DNA from: Nitrospirota bacterium
Lineage (GTDB): Bacteria; Nitrospirota; Leptospirillia; Leptospirillales; Leptospirillaceae
Length of the DNA: 64,000 nucleotides
Direction: 5' to 3'
Assembly: GCA_021806225.1 (NCBI GenBank)
Contig: JAJZXW010000033.1
Location: forward strand, 16,005-80,004
Position 1 is the stretch's first letter; each line of letters starts with the position of its first letter. This document shows positions 27,529 to 35,948 of this stretch, piece after piece. Made by a program: the position numbers and the translations under genes. A model generated the notes under the pieces. The model did not search any database. It was not told the origin of the DNA and worked only from the letters and a program-made list of their open reading frames with translations.

Positions 27529-28473
27529 GTGACATCTCCACAATCGGGAGAGACTCCGGTCTCTCCCCTCCTGGAACTTATCGGGCGGACACCCCTCGTG
27601 CCTCTCTCGACAATCAGCTTCGATCTCGGCCGGACGATCCTGGTCAAGCTCGAATCGCGGAGTCTCGGGGGAAGCATCAAGGACAGGCCGGCCCTTTTTA
27701 TGATCGACGATGCCCGTAAACGGGGGCTTCTCCGGCCCGGCGCCCGGATTGTCGAGGCGACAAGTGGTAATATGGGAATAGGTCTCGCCCAGATCGCGGT
27801 CCTCTTCCGTCATCCCGTCACCATCGTGATGCCTGAAGGAATGAGCCAGGAGCGGATCTCCCACCTGAAGGCTCTCGGGGCGGCTGTTGAGCTCACTCCC
27901 TCGGGGGGCGGCATGCAGGCGGCCATCGATCGGGCGCAGGAGATCGTAAAAGGGGAGATTGGGGCGTTCATGCCTCGCCAGTTTGAAAACCCTGCCAACC
28001 CCGAATCGCACTACCGGACGACAGGTCCGGAAATCGTCGAAGCCCTGGGCTCTCTTCCGGATGGTTTCGTTGCAGGTGTCGGGACTGGCGGGACAATTTC
28101 CGGAACCGGAGGATTCCTCCGGGAAAAGAACCCGGCGATACCGGTCTGGGCTCTGGAGCCTGAAGGCTCGGCGGTCCTTTCGGGGAACCCCCCCGGGCCA
28201 CACCGGATCCAGGGGATAGGCGCCGGCTTCGTTCCGAAGATCCTCGACCGGTCGGTGATCACGAAAGTCCTGACGGTGAGCGACCGTCAGGCCATCGACA
28301 TGGCGCATCGTCTCGCCCGGGAAGAGGGGATCATGGCCGGCATCTCTTCGGGGGCCAATGTCGTCGGTGCCATGGCCCTTGCCCGGACCCTTCCCGAAGG
28401 ATCCCGGGTGGTGACGGTCGTGTGCGATGGATACGAACGCTACTTTTCGATCGAAAAATATCTCTCTCTTTAG
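27529..28473 (+). CDS. cysM: Cysteine synthase family protein, CysM/CysK type
   Basis: PLP-dependent fold-type II enzyme that forms cysteine from an activated serine and a sulfur donor. The 314-aa protein has LGGSIKDRPA with the PLP Lys, the substrate loop TSGNMGIGLAQ and the phosphate-binding GVGTGGTISGTGG. The start is GTG 27529 after AAGGA. It lies between a sulfur carrier and an E1-like activator, as does mycobacterial CysM, which uses thiocarboxylated CysO with O-phosphoserine. I infer a protein-thiocarboxylate donor here, but the sequence alone does not separate this from sulfide and O-acetylserine. Confidence 0.88.
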   Translation: MTSPQSGETPVSPLLELIGRTPLVPLSTISFDLGRTILVKLESRSLGGSIKDRPALFMIDDARKRGLLRPGARIVEATSGNMGIGLAQIAVLFRHPVTIVMPEGMSQERISHLKALGAAVELTPSGGGMQAAIDRAQEIVKGEIGAFMPRQFENPANPESHYRTTGPEIVEALGSLPDGFVAGVGTGGTISGTGGFLREKNPAIPVWALEPEGSAVLSGNPPGPHRIQGIGAGFVPKILDRSVITKVLTVSDRQAIDMAHRLAREEGIMAGISSGANVVGAMALARTLPEGSRVVTVVCDGYERYFSIEKYLSL

Positions 28474-28483
28474 GGGGCACTAT

Positions 28484-29293
28484 ATGGAATTGACCGAGGA
28501 ACGGATCGAGCGCTATTCCCGTCATATTCTTCTGCCGGAGGTCGGAGGGAAGGGGCAGCAGCGGCTTCTTTCCTCGCGCGTTCTGATCATTGGGGCCGGC
28601 GGGCTGGGAAGTCCTGCCGCGCTCTACCTTGCGGCCGCAGGGGTCGGAACTATAGGCATCGTGGACATGGATGTGGTCGATCTCTCCAACCTTCAGCGGC
28701 AGATCATCCACACCACCGCGGATCTGGATCATCCCAAGGTCCAGTCGGCCGAGGAGAAAATCCGGGATCTTAACCCCGATGTCACCGTCCGGACATACCC
28801 GTATGCCCTCACCGCCGCCAATGCGCGCGAGATAGCGGGTGACTACGACGTCATTCTGGACGGAACCGACAACTTTCCTGCGAAGTTTCTGATCAACGAT
28901 CTGGCCGTCATCGCGAAAAAGCCCCTCGTTCACGGTGGAATCCTGCGTTTCGTGGGGCAGGTACTGACCATTCTTCCCGGGGAATCTGCCTGCTACCGGT
29001 GTCTTTTTCGAGAGCCACCGCCTGCGGGGGCCGTTCCAACCTGTTCCGAGGCGGGAGTCCTGGGGGTCATCGCCGGAGTGATCGGAACCATCCAGGCCAC
29101 AGAAGTCCTGAAAATCATTCTCGGGAAGGGCGACCTTCTGGAAAACCGGCTTCTCACCTACGACGCGCTGACGACGACCTTCCGGCCGGTTTCGGTTCGT
29201 CGAAGCCCCAAGTGCCCCGTATGCGGGGATCATCCTTCGATCACGGAGTTAATCGATTATGAACAGCCAGTCTGCACCACACCAGGAATCTGA
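28484..29293 (+). CDS. MoeB/ThiF-family sulfur carrier adenylyltransferase (first copy)
   Basis: E1-like enzyme that adenylates the C-terminal Gly of a sulfur carrier. The 269-aa protein starts MELTEERIERYSRHILLPEV and has the ATP-binding IIGAGGLGSPAALYLAAAG, DGTDNFPAKF and paired zinc ligands CYRC and CPVC. It has no C-terminal rhodanese domain, so sulfur must come from another donor. ATG 28484 has AGGGGG 7 nt upstream. It starts 10 bp after cysM and overlaps thrC by 35 bp. A close paralogue is at 31123-31935. Confidence 0.9.
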   Translation: MELTEERIERYSRHILLPEVGGKGQQRLLSSRVLIIGAGGLGSPAALYLAAAGVGTIGIVDMDVVDLSNLQRQIIHTTADLDHPKVQSAEEKIRDLNPDVTVRTYPYALTAANAREIAGDYDVILDGTDNFPAKFLINDLAVIAKKPLVHGGILRFVGQVLTILPGESACYRCLFREPPPAGAVPTCSEAGVLGVIAGVIGTIQATEVLKIILGKGDLLENRLLTYDALTTTFRPVSVRRSPKCPVCGDHPSITELIDYEQPVCTTPGI

Positions 29294-30569
29294 ACAGACC
29301 CGGGGGGAGGGGGGCAACGCCTCCTCTCCGAAGGAGTCGAAGATAAAGGGACTGAAGTGTCGTGAATGCGGCCGTCTTTATCCGGCCGTGGCGATTCATA
29401 TCTGCGAGTTTTGCTTTGGACCCCTCGAGGTTGATTACGACTATGCGGCGATCGGGAGGAGAATCACACGGCGCTCGATCGAGGAGGGGCCGAAATCCCT
29501 CTGGCGCTACCACGAGCTCCTTCCGGTCACCGGAGCTCCCACCGTCGGTCTCCATGCCGGAATGACCCCGCTGATCCACGCCAAGCGGCTAGGCAGGCTC
29601 CTGGGGCTCGACAATCTTTATCTGAAAAACGACACAGTGAACCATCCCACACTCTCCTTCAAGGATCGTGTCGTGGCTGTCGCCATGACGCGCGCCCGGG
29701 AGCTGGGATTCGATACGGTCGCCTGCGCTTCGACCGGCAATCTCGCGAACTCCGTATCGGCCCATGCCGCGAGCGTCGGAATGAAGTGCTTCGTCTTCAT
29801 CCCCCACGATCTCGAGGCGGGGAAGATTTTGGGAAATCTGATCTACAATCCTACGGTGGTGGCCGTCCGTGGGAACTACGACGATGTGAACCGCCTCTGT
29901 AGCGAAATCGGGGGAGAGTACCCCTGGGCTTTCGTCAACATAAACATCCGCCCCTACTACGCCGAGGGATCCAAATCGCTGGCCTTTGAAACGGCCGAGC
30001 AGCTCGGCTGGCGCATTCCCGACCAGGTGGTAGTTCCGATCGCCTCGGGCTCCCTTCTGACGAAGATCCGGAAAGGATTTCAGGAGTTCGAGAAGCTGGG
30101 GCTCGTCTCGACGAACGACCGCCTCAAGGTCAACGGAGCCCAGGCTGAAGGGTGCTCGCCGGTCTACCGGGCCTTCGTCTCGGGCAAAAACCACCTCATC
30201 CCGGTCAAGCCGAACACGATCGCCAAGTCCCTCGCCATTGGAAATCCCGCCGACGGCTTTTACTCTCTCGACGTGGTTTTCAAATCGGGGGGGGCGATTG
30301 CCGCTGCGAGCGATCAGGAGATCGTCGAGGGGATGAAGCTTCTGGCCGAAACCGAAGGAATCTTCGCCGAGACGGCGGGGGGGGTGACCATCGCTTCCCT
30401 CAGAAAGCTGTGCGCGGAAGGGCGGATTGGCCGCAAGGACCTGACTGTCGCCTATATCACCGGGAACGGTCTCAAGACCATGGAAGCCCTGTCGGGAGCC
30501 CTGCCGGAACCGGTCGGCATCGATCCGACCCTGGCCTCCTTCAGGAAAACAGTCAATCCTACAAACTGA
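29259..30569 (+). CDS. thrC: Threonine synthase family protein
   Basis: PLP enzyme that normally makes threonine from O-phosphohomoserine. The 436-aa protein begins with a disordered tail and a zinc-ribbon (CRECGRLYP, CEFCFGPLEV), then the catalytic domain with HPTLSFKDRV containing the PLP Lys, ASTGNLANSVSAHA and a SGSLLTKI loop. The Cys-rich N-terminus is common in one threonine synthase subgroup. It overlaps moeB by 35 bp. Its position amid sulfur-carrier genes raises the possibility that it uses O-phosphohomoserine with a thiocarboxylate to make homocysteine; that is a hypothesis. Confidence 0.87.
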   Translation: MNSQSAPHQESEQTRGEGGNASSPKESKIKGLKCRECGRLYPAVAIHICEFCFGPLEVDYDYAAIGRRITRRSIEEGPKSLWRYHELLPVTGAPTVGLHAGMTPLIHAKRLGRLLGLDNLYLKNDTVNHPTLSFKDRVVAVAMTRARELGFDTVACASTGNLANSVSAHAASVGMKCFVFIPHDLEAGKILGNLIYNPTVVAVRGNYDDVNRLCSEIGGEYPWAFVNINIRPYYAEGSKSLAFETAEQLGWRIPDQVVVPIASGSLLTKIRKGFQEFEKLGLVSTNDRLKVNGAQAEGCSPVYRAFVSGKNHLIPVKPNTIAKSLAIGNPADGFYSLDVVFKSGGAIAAASDQEIVEGMKLLAETEGIFAETAGGVTIASLRKLCAEGRIGRKDLTVAYITGNGLKTMEALSGALPEPVGIDPTLASFRKTVNPTN

Positions 30570-30591
30570 ATTTCGTAGAGAAAGGAAGATC

Positions 30592-30873
30592 ATGTCCGTT
30601 GTCGTTCGCATTCCCACGCCCCTCCGCAAGCTCACCGGCAACCAGAACGAGGTCCGGGAAGAGGGAGGAACGATCAGGGAGATCCTGAAGAATCTCGAGC
30701 TCCACTATCCGGGGATTGGAGAACGTCTGGCGGATGAGAGCGGGGAATTGCGCCGGTTCATCAATATCTACGTCAACGAGGAAGATATCCGATTCCGTGA
30801 GGGACTCGATACCTCCATCAAACCGGGAGACGAGGTTTCGATCATACCGGCCATCGCGGGAGGCTCGACATGA
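30592..30873 (+). CDS. CysO/MoaD-like sulfur carrier with a GG-ST C-terminus
   Basis: A 93-aa beta-grasp protein resembling CysO (IPTPLRKLTGNQNEV, FINIYVNEEDIRF, IIPAIAGG). As in the first carrier, two residues (Ser-Thr) follow the Gly-Gly, so processing would be needed before adenylation. ATG 30592 follows AAAGGAAG at a good distance, 22 bp after thrC. The TGA stop overlaps the ATG of the NIL-domain gene. CysO of Mycobacterium ends exactly in Gly-Gly (family knowledge), which makes the extension here notable. Confidence 0.87.
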   Translation: MSVVVRIPTPLRKLTGNQNEVREEGGTIREILKNLELHYPGIGERLADESGELRRFINIYVNEEDIRFREGLDTSIKPGDEVSIIPAIAGGST

Positions 30874-31112
30874 CCCAGATGCGACTTCACCTGACCTTTC
30901 CTGAGGAGCGCGTCAGGGAGCCGGTCATCTATGAGATCTGCCGAAAGTTTCCCGTGGTGGTCAACATCCGGAGGGCTGACATCTCCCTCGACAGCGGATG
31001 GGTCGAGCTCGAGATGGACGGCGAGCTCGCGGACATCGAACGGACCGTTCTGTATCTGAGGGAACGGGGCGTTCATGTGGACCCTCTCGAAAAGAGCATT
31101 CTCGAGGGGTAG
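30870..31112 (+). CDS. NIL-domain protein
   Basis: An 80-aa single-domain protein (LTFPEERVREPVIYEICRKF, VNIRRADISLDSGWVELEM, LREGVHVDPLEKS-like tail). The ferredoxin-like NIL domain is best known from the C-terminus of methionine ABC transporter ATPases (MetN), where it senses methionine, and from proteins of anaerobic homocysteine synthesis. ATG 30870 overlaps the upstream carrier's stop. In this operon it may bind methionine or homocysteine, or aid sulfur insertion; inference only. Confidence 0.8.
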   Translation: MTQMRLHLTFPEERVREPVIYEICRKFPVVVNIRRADISLDSGWVELEMDGELADIERTVLYLRERGVHVDPLEKSILEG

Positions 31113-31122
31113 GAGGGGTTCA

Positions 31123-31935
31123 ATGATATTTCGCGAAGATCAGATTTCTCGATATAGCCGGCACATCATCCTCAAGGAGGTGGGAGGGCGGGGTCAGGAG
31201 AAGCTCCTCTCCGCCCGTGTCCTGATCATCGGTGCCGGAGGACTGGGAAGCCCGGTCGCCATGTACCTGGCCGCCGCCGGGATCGGGACCATCGGTCTTG
31301 TGGATATGGACGTGGTGGACGTTTCCAATCTCCAGCGCCAGATCATGCATTCGCAGAAGACTGTCGGCATCCCGAAGGTCCTCTCCGGAGCCCGGACCCT
31401 CGAGCGGATGAATCCTGATGTGACGGTCAATCCCATCCAGGACCGGCTGACAGCCGAGAACGCGATGGAGATGTTTTCCGATTATGACGTGATCGTCGAC
31501 GGGTCCGACAACTTCGGGACCCGGTACATCGTCAACGATGCGGCCTTCTTCCTTCGCAAGACCCTCGTCTCCGGCTCCATCCTCCGCTTTGAGGGGCAGG
31601 TGACGGTCCTCGAGGGCCATACCGATGCCCCCTGCTATCGATGCCTCTATCCGGAAGCGCCTCCTCCGGGACTGGTTCCTTCCTGCTCGGAGGCGGGAGT
31701 TCTGGGAGTCCTGGCGGGAACGATCGGGACGCTCCAGGCGGCGGAGGTGGTAAAGAAGATTCTCGGGATCGGAGAGCTCCTGAAGGGACAGCTCCTTCTT
31801 TATGATGCGCTCTCCATGAGTTTCCGTAAGCTCCGGGTTCCCAAGGATCCGAAATGTCCTCTTTGCGGCCCTGCCCCGACCATCACCGCCGTTGCCGGCT
31901 CCTCAGAGTGGGTATGCCAGATTCCCGCCCCCTGA
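31123..31935 (+). CDS. MoeB/ThiF-family sulfur carrier adenylyltransferase (second copy)
   Basis: A 270-aa paralogue of the E1-like enzyme at 28484-29293, sharing YSRHIILKEVGGRGQEKLLS, IIGAGGLGSPVAMYLAAAG, VDGSDNFGTRYI, CYRCLYPEAPPPG and CPLCG. It again lacks a rhodanese domain. ATG 31123 follows GGAGGGG. Two E1 enzymes with two carriers in one operon suggest separate or partly overlapping pairs. The JAMM peptidase gene overlaps its last 22 bp. Confidence 0.9.
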   Translation: MIFREDQISRYSRHIILKEVGGRGQEKLLSARVLIIGAGGLGSPVAMYLAAAGIGTIGLVDMDVVDVSNLQRQIMHSQKTVGIPKVLSGARTLERMNPDVTVNPIQDRLTAENAMEMFSDYDVIVDGSDNFGTRYIVNDAAFFLRKTLVSGSILRFEGQVTVLEGHTDAPCYRCLYPEAPPPGLVPSCSEAGVLGVLAGTIGTLQAAEVVKKILGIGELLKGQLLLYDALSMSFRKLRVPKDPKCPLCGPAPTITAVAGSSEWVCQIPAP

Positions 31936-32360
31936 CCCGGGGCGTGTCCTTTCCGGAGGCCCTTGCGAGAGAGATTCTGGATCACTGCCTGTCCGTAAGA
32001 CCGGAGGAAGGATGCGGCCTTGTCGCCGCGGACGGATCAGGAAGGCCGGTGGCCATTCTTCCCGTTGCCAATGCCCTTCACTCTCCGGTCAGATACCAGA
32101 TGGACACCCGCGAACAGTTCGATGCCATGAAGCGTCTCCGCCGGGAGGGCTGGTCTCTCTTTGCCATCTTCCATTCCCACCCCCATTCCGAGCCGTCGCC
32201 GTCCCCGACGGACATCCGGCTGGCCTTCTACCCCGATTGCTACTATCTCATCGCCGGTCTGGGCACCGATCAGCCTGTTCTCCGATGTTTTTCGATCGTG
32301 GAGGGAGTGGTAACCGAGCATTCCCTGTCGATCGTAACGGAAGGTGGATCGCGGTCTTGA
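31914..32360 (+). CDS. JAMM/MPN+ metallopeptidase (Mec+/HcyD-like)
   Basis: A 148-aa zinc peptidase of the JAB1/MPN family. The active-site Glu lies in RPEEGCGLVA and the zinc motif in FHSHPHSEPSPSPTDIRLA (H-x-H plus downstream Asp). In Mycobacterium, Mec+ releases cysteine from the CysO-Cys adduct; in Wolinella, HcyD also trims the carrier's terminal Ala. Both jobs are needed here because both carriers end in two extra residues. I chose ATG 31914, overlapping moeB; a GTG at 31943 is possible. Last gene of the sulfur operon. Confidence 0.87.
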   Translation: MPDSRPLTRGVSFPEALAREILDHCLSVRPEEGCGLVAADGSGRPVAILPVANALHSPVRYQMDTREQFDAMKRLRREGWSLFAIFHSHPHSEPSPSPTDIRLAFYPDCYYLIAGLGTDQPVLRCFSIVEGVVTEHSLSIVTEGGSRS

Positions 32361-32434
32361 TTGACCACCGGCCGTGACTGGAATATCCTTTTTCTGCTGA
32401 ACGAGGGGGGATTTCCAATAAAGCCGGAGGACCC

Positions 32435-33121
32435 ATGCCCAAAAAGATACTTCTGATCGAGGACGACCCTGACATCGCCGGTCTCATTCTCCACTACCTC
32501 AAGGCGGAGCATTTCGATGTGGAGCATGTCTCCGATGGGACCGCCGGTTTCGCAGCCGTCAGGCGGACTCGGCCCGACCTGGTCCTTCTCGACCTCATGC
32601 TTCCGGGGCTCGATGGCTTGGCTGTGAACCGAATGATCAAACAGGATCCCAAGATCGCCGGGATCCCAGTGGTCATCGTCACCGCGAAGGGAGAGGAGAC
32701 GGACCGGGTGGTGGGGCTCGAAATGGGGGCGGACGATTATGTGGTCAAGCCTTTTCATCCCAAGGAGCTGGTGGCCCGGGTCAAGGCGGTCCTGCGGCGG
32801 AGGGAGGCACTCGCCGCCCCTGCCGACAGGCTTTCGATCGGTCCCGTCTCCATCGATGCCGCTCGCCATGAAGCCCTGTTCGAAGGGGTTCCGGTCTCAC
32901 TGACTGCCAAGGAGTTTGATCTTCTTTTCGCCCTCATGCGGCAGGCCGGCCGGGTCATGGACCGGAACGCCCTCCTTGACACTGTCTGGGGGGGGGACTA
33001 CGAGGGGACCGACCGGACGGTCGATGTCCATGTCAGGCGCCTTCGGAAAAAAATGGGGGCCACGGCCTCTTGGGTCGAAACGGTGAAGCAGATCGGATAC
33101 CGCTTCCGGGAAGAGGGATAG
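32435..33121 (+). CDS. OmpR/PhoB-family response regulator
   Basis: The 228-aa protein has a receiver domain (acidic pocket EDD at 9-11, phosphoacceptor Asp53 in LLDLMLPG, VTAK, Lys in VVKPFHPKE) and a winged-helix DNA-binding domain (TAKEFDLLFALMRQAGRV, RTVDVHVRRLRKKMG). ATG 32435 follows GGAGG. The kinase gene is 9 bp downstream. Sequence is PhoB-like but no phosphate genes lie nearby, so the stimulus is unknown. Confidence 0.92.
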   Translation: MPKKILLIEDDPDIAGLILHYLKAEHFDVEHVSDGTAGFAAVRRTRPDLVLLDLMLPGLDGLAVNRMIKQDPKIAGIPVVIVTAKGEETDRVVGLEMGADDYVVKPFHPKELVARVKAVLRRREALAAPADRLSIGPVSIDAARHEALFEGVPVSLTAKEFDLLFALMRQAGRVMDRNALLDTVWGGDYEGTDRTVDVHVRRLRKKMGATASWVETVKQIGYRFREEG

Positions 33122-33130
33122 GTCGTCGCG

Positions 33131-34495
33131 TTGAGCTTTCAAACTTTTGTTCTCGCGACGGGTGGCGCCTCCTTCCTGCTTGGTCTTCTTTTTGAGGCCC
33201 TGTCCGGCCAGACCTCCCTCCGCATTCTTCTCTTCGCAGTGGCGACGACCGTTCTGCTTTTTTCCGTTCGGACGATTCGGCGTACCATCGGCCGCCAGAG
33301 TGCCTCCGCTCTCCAAAACCCCCTCACCATCAAGGCCCAGGGGGTCTTCGACGATCTCTTTGACCCGATGCTCAACGGTCTCATCCGTCTTCTGAGGGAT
33401 AAGAACGAAGTCACGGCGCGTCTTGCAGAGGTCGCAAGCCGATTCGATGGGGTTCTGGAGCATATGGTAGAAGGCGTTGCCGTCACATCTCCGAATGCCC
33501 AGATTCTTCTTGTCAACGCCGCTTTTGGACGAATCCTGGAGGTTCCACCGACGGAGGCGGTAGGAAACCGCCTTGGGCTCGTAATCCGTGATGTGGCCAT
33601 CCACCAGCTGGTGGAGGAGGTCTTCAGGACCCGGGCAAAGGTCGTTCGGGAAATCGAGGTTTCCGGAGGAGGAAAGAAAAAGACCCTGAATGTGGTGGCG
33701 ACCGTTTCCGAAACGAGAGATGGCTCTGGCAAGAGCTATGGAATCTTTCTCTTCTACGACATGACCACCATCCGCGGTCTCGAGCGGATCCGCAAGGACT
33801 TCGTGGCCAATGTCTCACATGAAATCCGGACACCCCTGACTTCCATCCGGGGCTATGCCGAGGCGCTGACCGACGGAGCCCTTTCCGATCCCGAGCTTTC
33901 GCGGAAATTTCTCGGGATCATCTCCGATCAGGCCGATCGCCTCTCGCGTATGGTGAACGATCTCCTGGAGCTCTCCCGCCTTGAATCGGGAACGGTCGAA
34001 TTGCGACTTGGCGAGATCGAACTCGGAGCCCAGACCGACCGGATGCAGGAGGTTTTTTCCTCCCGGCTCCGGGATCGGAGCATGCAATTGAGAGCCGATT
34101 TCCCCCGACCCTTTCGGTACGTCTCCGACGAGTCCCTGATCGAACTCGTCCTGACCAATCTTCTCGACAATGCCATCAAATACTCTTCCCCGGGCCGGGA
34201 GGTCCGGATTCTGGCCGAACAAAACGAGGGGATCGTGACGATCGGCGTGAGCGACAACGGGCCGGGGATTCCTCGCGAGGAACTGCCCCGTGTCTTCGAG
34301 CGTTTCTACCGGGTGGACCGCTCCCGGAGCTCCAACATTTCAGGAACGGGCCTCGGGCTGTCGATCGTCCGGCATGTGGCGACGATTTTGAAAGGGCGAG
34401 TCGAGATCAGGAGCGAGCCCGGCCAAGGGACGACCGTTTCCCTGCATCTACCCCAAAAAGTGGCCCGCGTCTCGGATTCCCCTCCGAATTCCTGA
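33131..34495 (+). CDS. PhoR-like sensor histidine kinase
   Basis: The 454-aa protein starts with two hydrophobic segments (about residues 5-45) and no large periplasmic domain, then a PAS domain (about 105-215), HisKA with His230 in NVSHEIRTPLTSIRGY, and HATPase with NLLDNAIKYSSPG, DNGPGIP and GTGLGLSIV. Start is TTG 33131, preceded by GAGGGATAG; no ATG fits better. Partner of the adjacent response regulator. PhoR of the classical phosphate system has this layout, but the signal cannot be read from sequence. Confidence 0.9.
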   Translation: MSFQTFVLATGGASFLLGLLFEALSGQTSLRILLFAVATTVLLFSVRTIRRTIGRQSASALQNPLTIKAQGVFDDLFDPMLNGLIRLLRDKNEVTARLAEVASRFDGVLEHMVEGVAVTSPNAQILLVNAAFGRILEVPPTEAVGNRLGLVIRDVAIHQLVEEVFRTRAKVVREIEVSGGGKKKTLNVVATVSETRDGSGKSYGIFLFYDMTTIRGLERIRKDFVANVSHEIRTPLTSIRGYAEALTDGALSDPELSRKFLGIISDQADRLSRMVNDLLELSRLESGTVELRLGEIELGAQTDRMQEVFSSRLRDRSMQLRADFPRPFRYVSDESLIELVLTNLLDNAIKYSSPGREVRILAEQNEGIVTIGVSDNGPGIPREELPRVFERFYRVDRSRSSNISGTGLGLSIVRHVATILKGRVEIRSEPGQGTTVSLHLPQKVARVSDSPPNS

Positions 34496-34679
34496 GGAGC
34501 GTCTCTTCACGAGCAATGACGCCCTGATCGAAGGCCAGGCAACGGTGACCGCCCTGTCTCAAACCATCAAAACCTGTCGGAATCAAGGTCGGGAAGCCTG
34601 TCAGGTTGCTGTTTCCCTTGCCATTTGTTACGGTGGGCCGGAGAAGACCGTTACTGACACACTTTGAAGGAGGTGTTCC

Positions 34680-35705
34680 ATGCGTCTGGGCATGATCGGA
34701 TTGGGAAGGATGGGAGCCAACATGGTCCGTCGCCTCAGCAGGGGAGGGATCGAGGTGGTTGCCTACAGCCACACGGCTTCGGCCGTCGAGGCCCTGAGTC
34801 GTGAGACGGGCTGCCTCGGAGCGATCTCTCTGGCCGACCTGCTCTCGAAGCTCCCGTCGCCCCGGATCGTCTGGCTCATGATTCCGGCAGGGGCGACCGA
34901 TGCGCAGATTCATGAGATCGTTCCTCTCCTGGCGAAGGGAGATATTCTTATCGATGGAGGAAACTCCTATTACCACGACGATATCAGGCGTGCCCGGGAA
35001 CTCGCTCCAAAGGGTATCCATTATGTGGACGTGGGGACAAGCGGCGGTGTTTGGGGGCTTGAGCGGGGCTATTGCCAGATGATCGGTGGCGAGGCGGAGG
35101 TGGTGGCGTCCCTCGACCCGATCTTCCGGACGCTCGCTCCCGGACGGACGGCGGCGTCACCGACCCCCGAACGTGCGAATGCGGGTCGCAAGGGCACGGC
35201 GGAGGAGGGCTATCTTCATTGCGGACCGGCCGGGGCGGGCCATTTCGTCAAGATGGTCCACAACGGGATCGAGTATGGGCTGATGGCCGCCTATGCCGAA
35301 GGATTCAATATTCTGAAAAACGCCAATATCGGAACGAGGTCCCATGAAGTCGACGCCGAAACGGCTCCGCTCCGTAATCCCGAGCAATACAGCTACGACA
35401 TGAAGATAGAGGATATCGCAGAGCTCTGGCGAAGAGGGAGCGTGGTGGCCTCCTGGCTGCTCGATCTGTCCGCCTCGGAGCTCGCCCGGGATCCTGACCT
35501 GGGGGCCTTCCATGGCCGGGTCTCCGATTCGGGGGAGGGCCGCTGGACAGTTTCGGCGGCCATCGACGAAGGCGTTCCCGCCCCTGTACTGGCGACCGCG
35601 CTCTTTTCGAGGTTTGCGTCCCAGGGAAAGTCCGACTTCGCCGACAAGATCCTTTCGGCCATGCGGCATGCATTCGGGGGCCATGTGGAAAAGTCCTCCT
35701 CCTGA
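34680..35705 (+). CDS. gnd: 6-phosphogluconate dehydrogenase, short (YqeC/GndA-like) type
   Basis: Oxidative decarboxylation of 6-phosphogluconate to ribulose 5-phosphate. The 341-aa length is that of the shorter, often NAD-dependent class, not the 470-aa enzyme. N-terminal Rossmann motif MIGLGRMGANMVRRL, DGGNSYYHDD, GTSGGVWGLERGYC and the catalytic HFVKMVHNGIEYG are present. ATG 34680 has AAGGAGGTG upstream. It stands alone between the two-component system and a terminator. A strong hairpin follows the stop. Confidence 0.92.
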   Translation: MRLGMIGLGRMGANMVRRLSRGGIEVVAYSHTASAVEALSRETGCLGAISLADLLSKLPSPRIVWLMIPAGATDAQIHEIVPLLAKGDILIDGGNSYYHDDIRRARELAPKGIHYVDVGTSGGVWGLERGYCQMIGGEAEVVASLDPIFRTLAPGRTAASPTPERANAGRKGTAEEGYLHCGPAGAGHFVKMVHNGIEYGLMAAYAEGFNILKNANIGTRSHEVDAETAPLRNPEQYSYDMKIEDIAELWRRGSVVASWLLDLSASELARDPDLGAFHGRVSDSGEGRWTVSAAIDEGVPAPVLATALFSRFASQGKSDFADKILSAMRHAFGGHVEKSSS

Positions 35706-35709
35706 TTGC

Positions 35710-35757
35710 GCGATGAGGGGGAGGGAACTCCTTCCCCTCATCGCCTCACATTTTTTT
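35710..35757 (+). terminator. Terminator after gnd
   Basis: GCGATGAGGGG (35710-35720) pairs perfectly with CCCCTCATCGC (35734-35744); seven T occur at 35751-35757 after a 6-nt spacer. The spacer weakens it as a classic intrinsic terminator, but position right after gnd supports the role. Confidence 0.6.
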
Positions 35758-35846
35758 GAACGATTTCCGGCTTTGAATCTTCTCCCTTTTTGCTCCTGAT
35801 CCCTCAGAGCCCTCAAAAATCAACTTCCCCTCCTTTTGCCTCACTG

Positions 35847-35875
35847 TTGACAGATTTTTTTGTGTTCAATATTAT
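35847..35875 (+). promoter_or_regulatory. Sigma70-like promoter for the CO-dehydrogenase-beta-like genes
   Basis: Consensus TTGACA at 35847-35852, 17-bp spacer, TATTAT at 35870-35875, within an AT-rich segment. Start of transcription would be near 35882, leaving a leader of about 65 nt before the GTG start at 35949. Confidence 0.7.
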
Positions 35876-35948
35876 AGACACAACATTCTTTTTAAGTGAC
35901 AAAAGTCTTGTTTTTTGGGGCAAGTCCAAATGTCAGGAAGGAGATATT

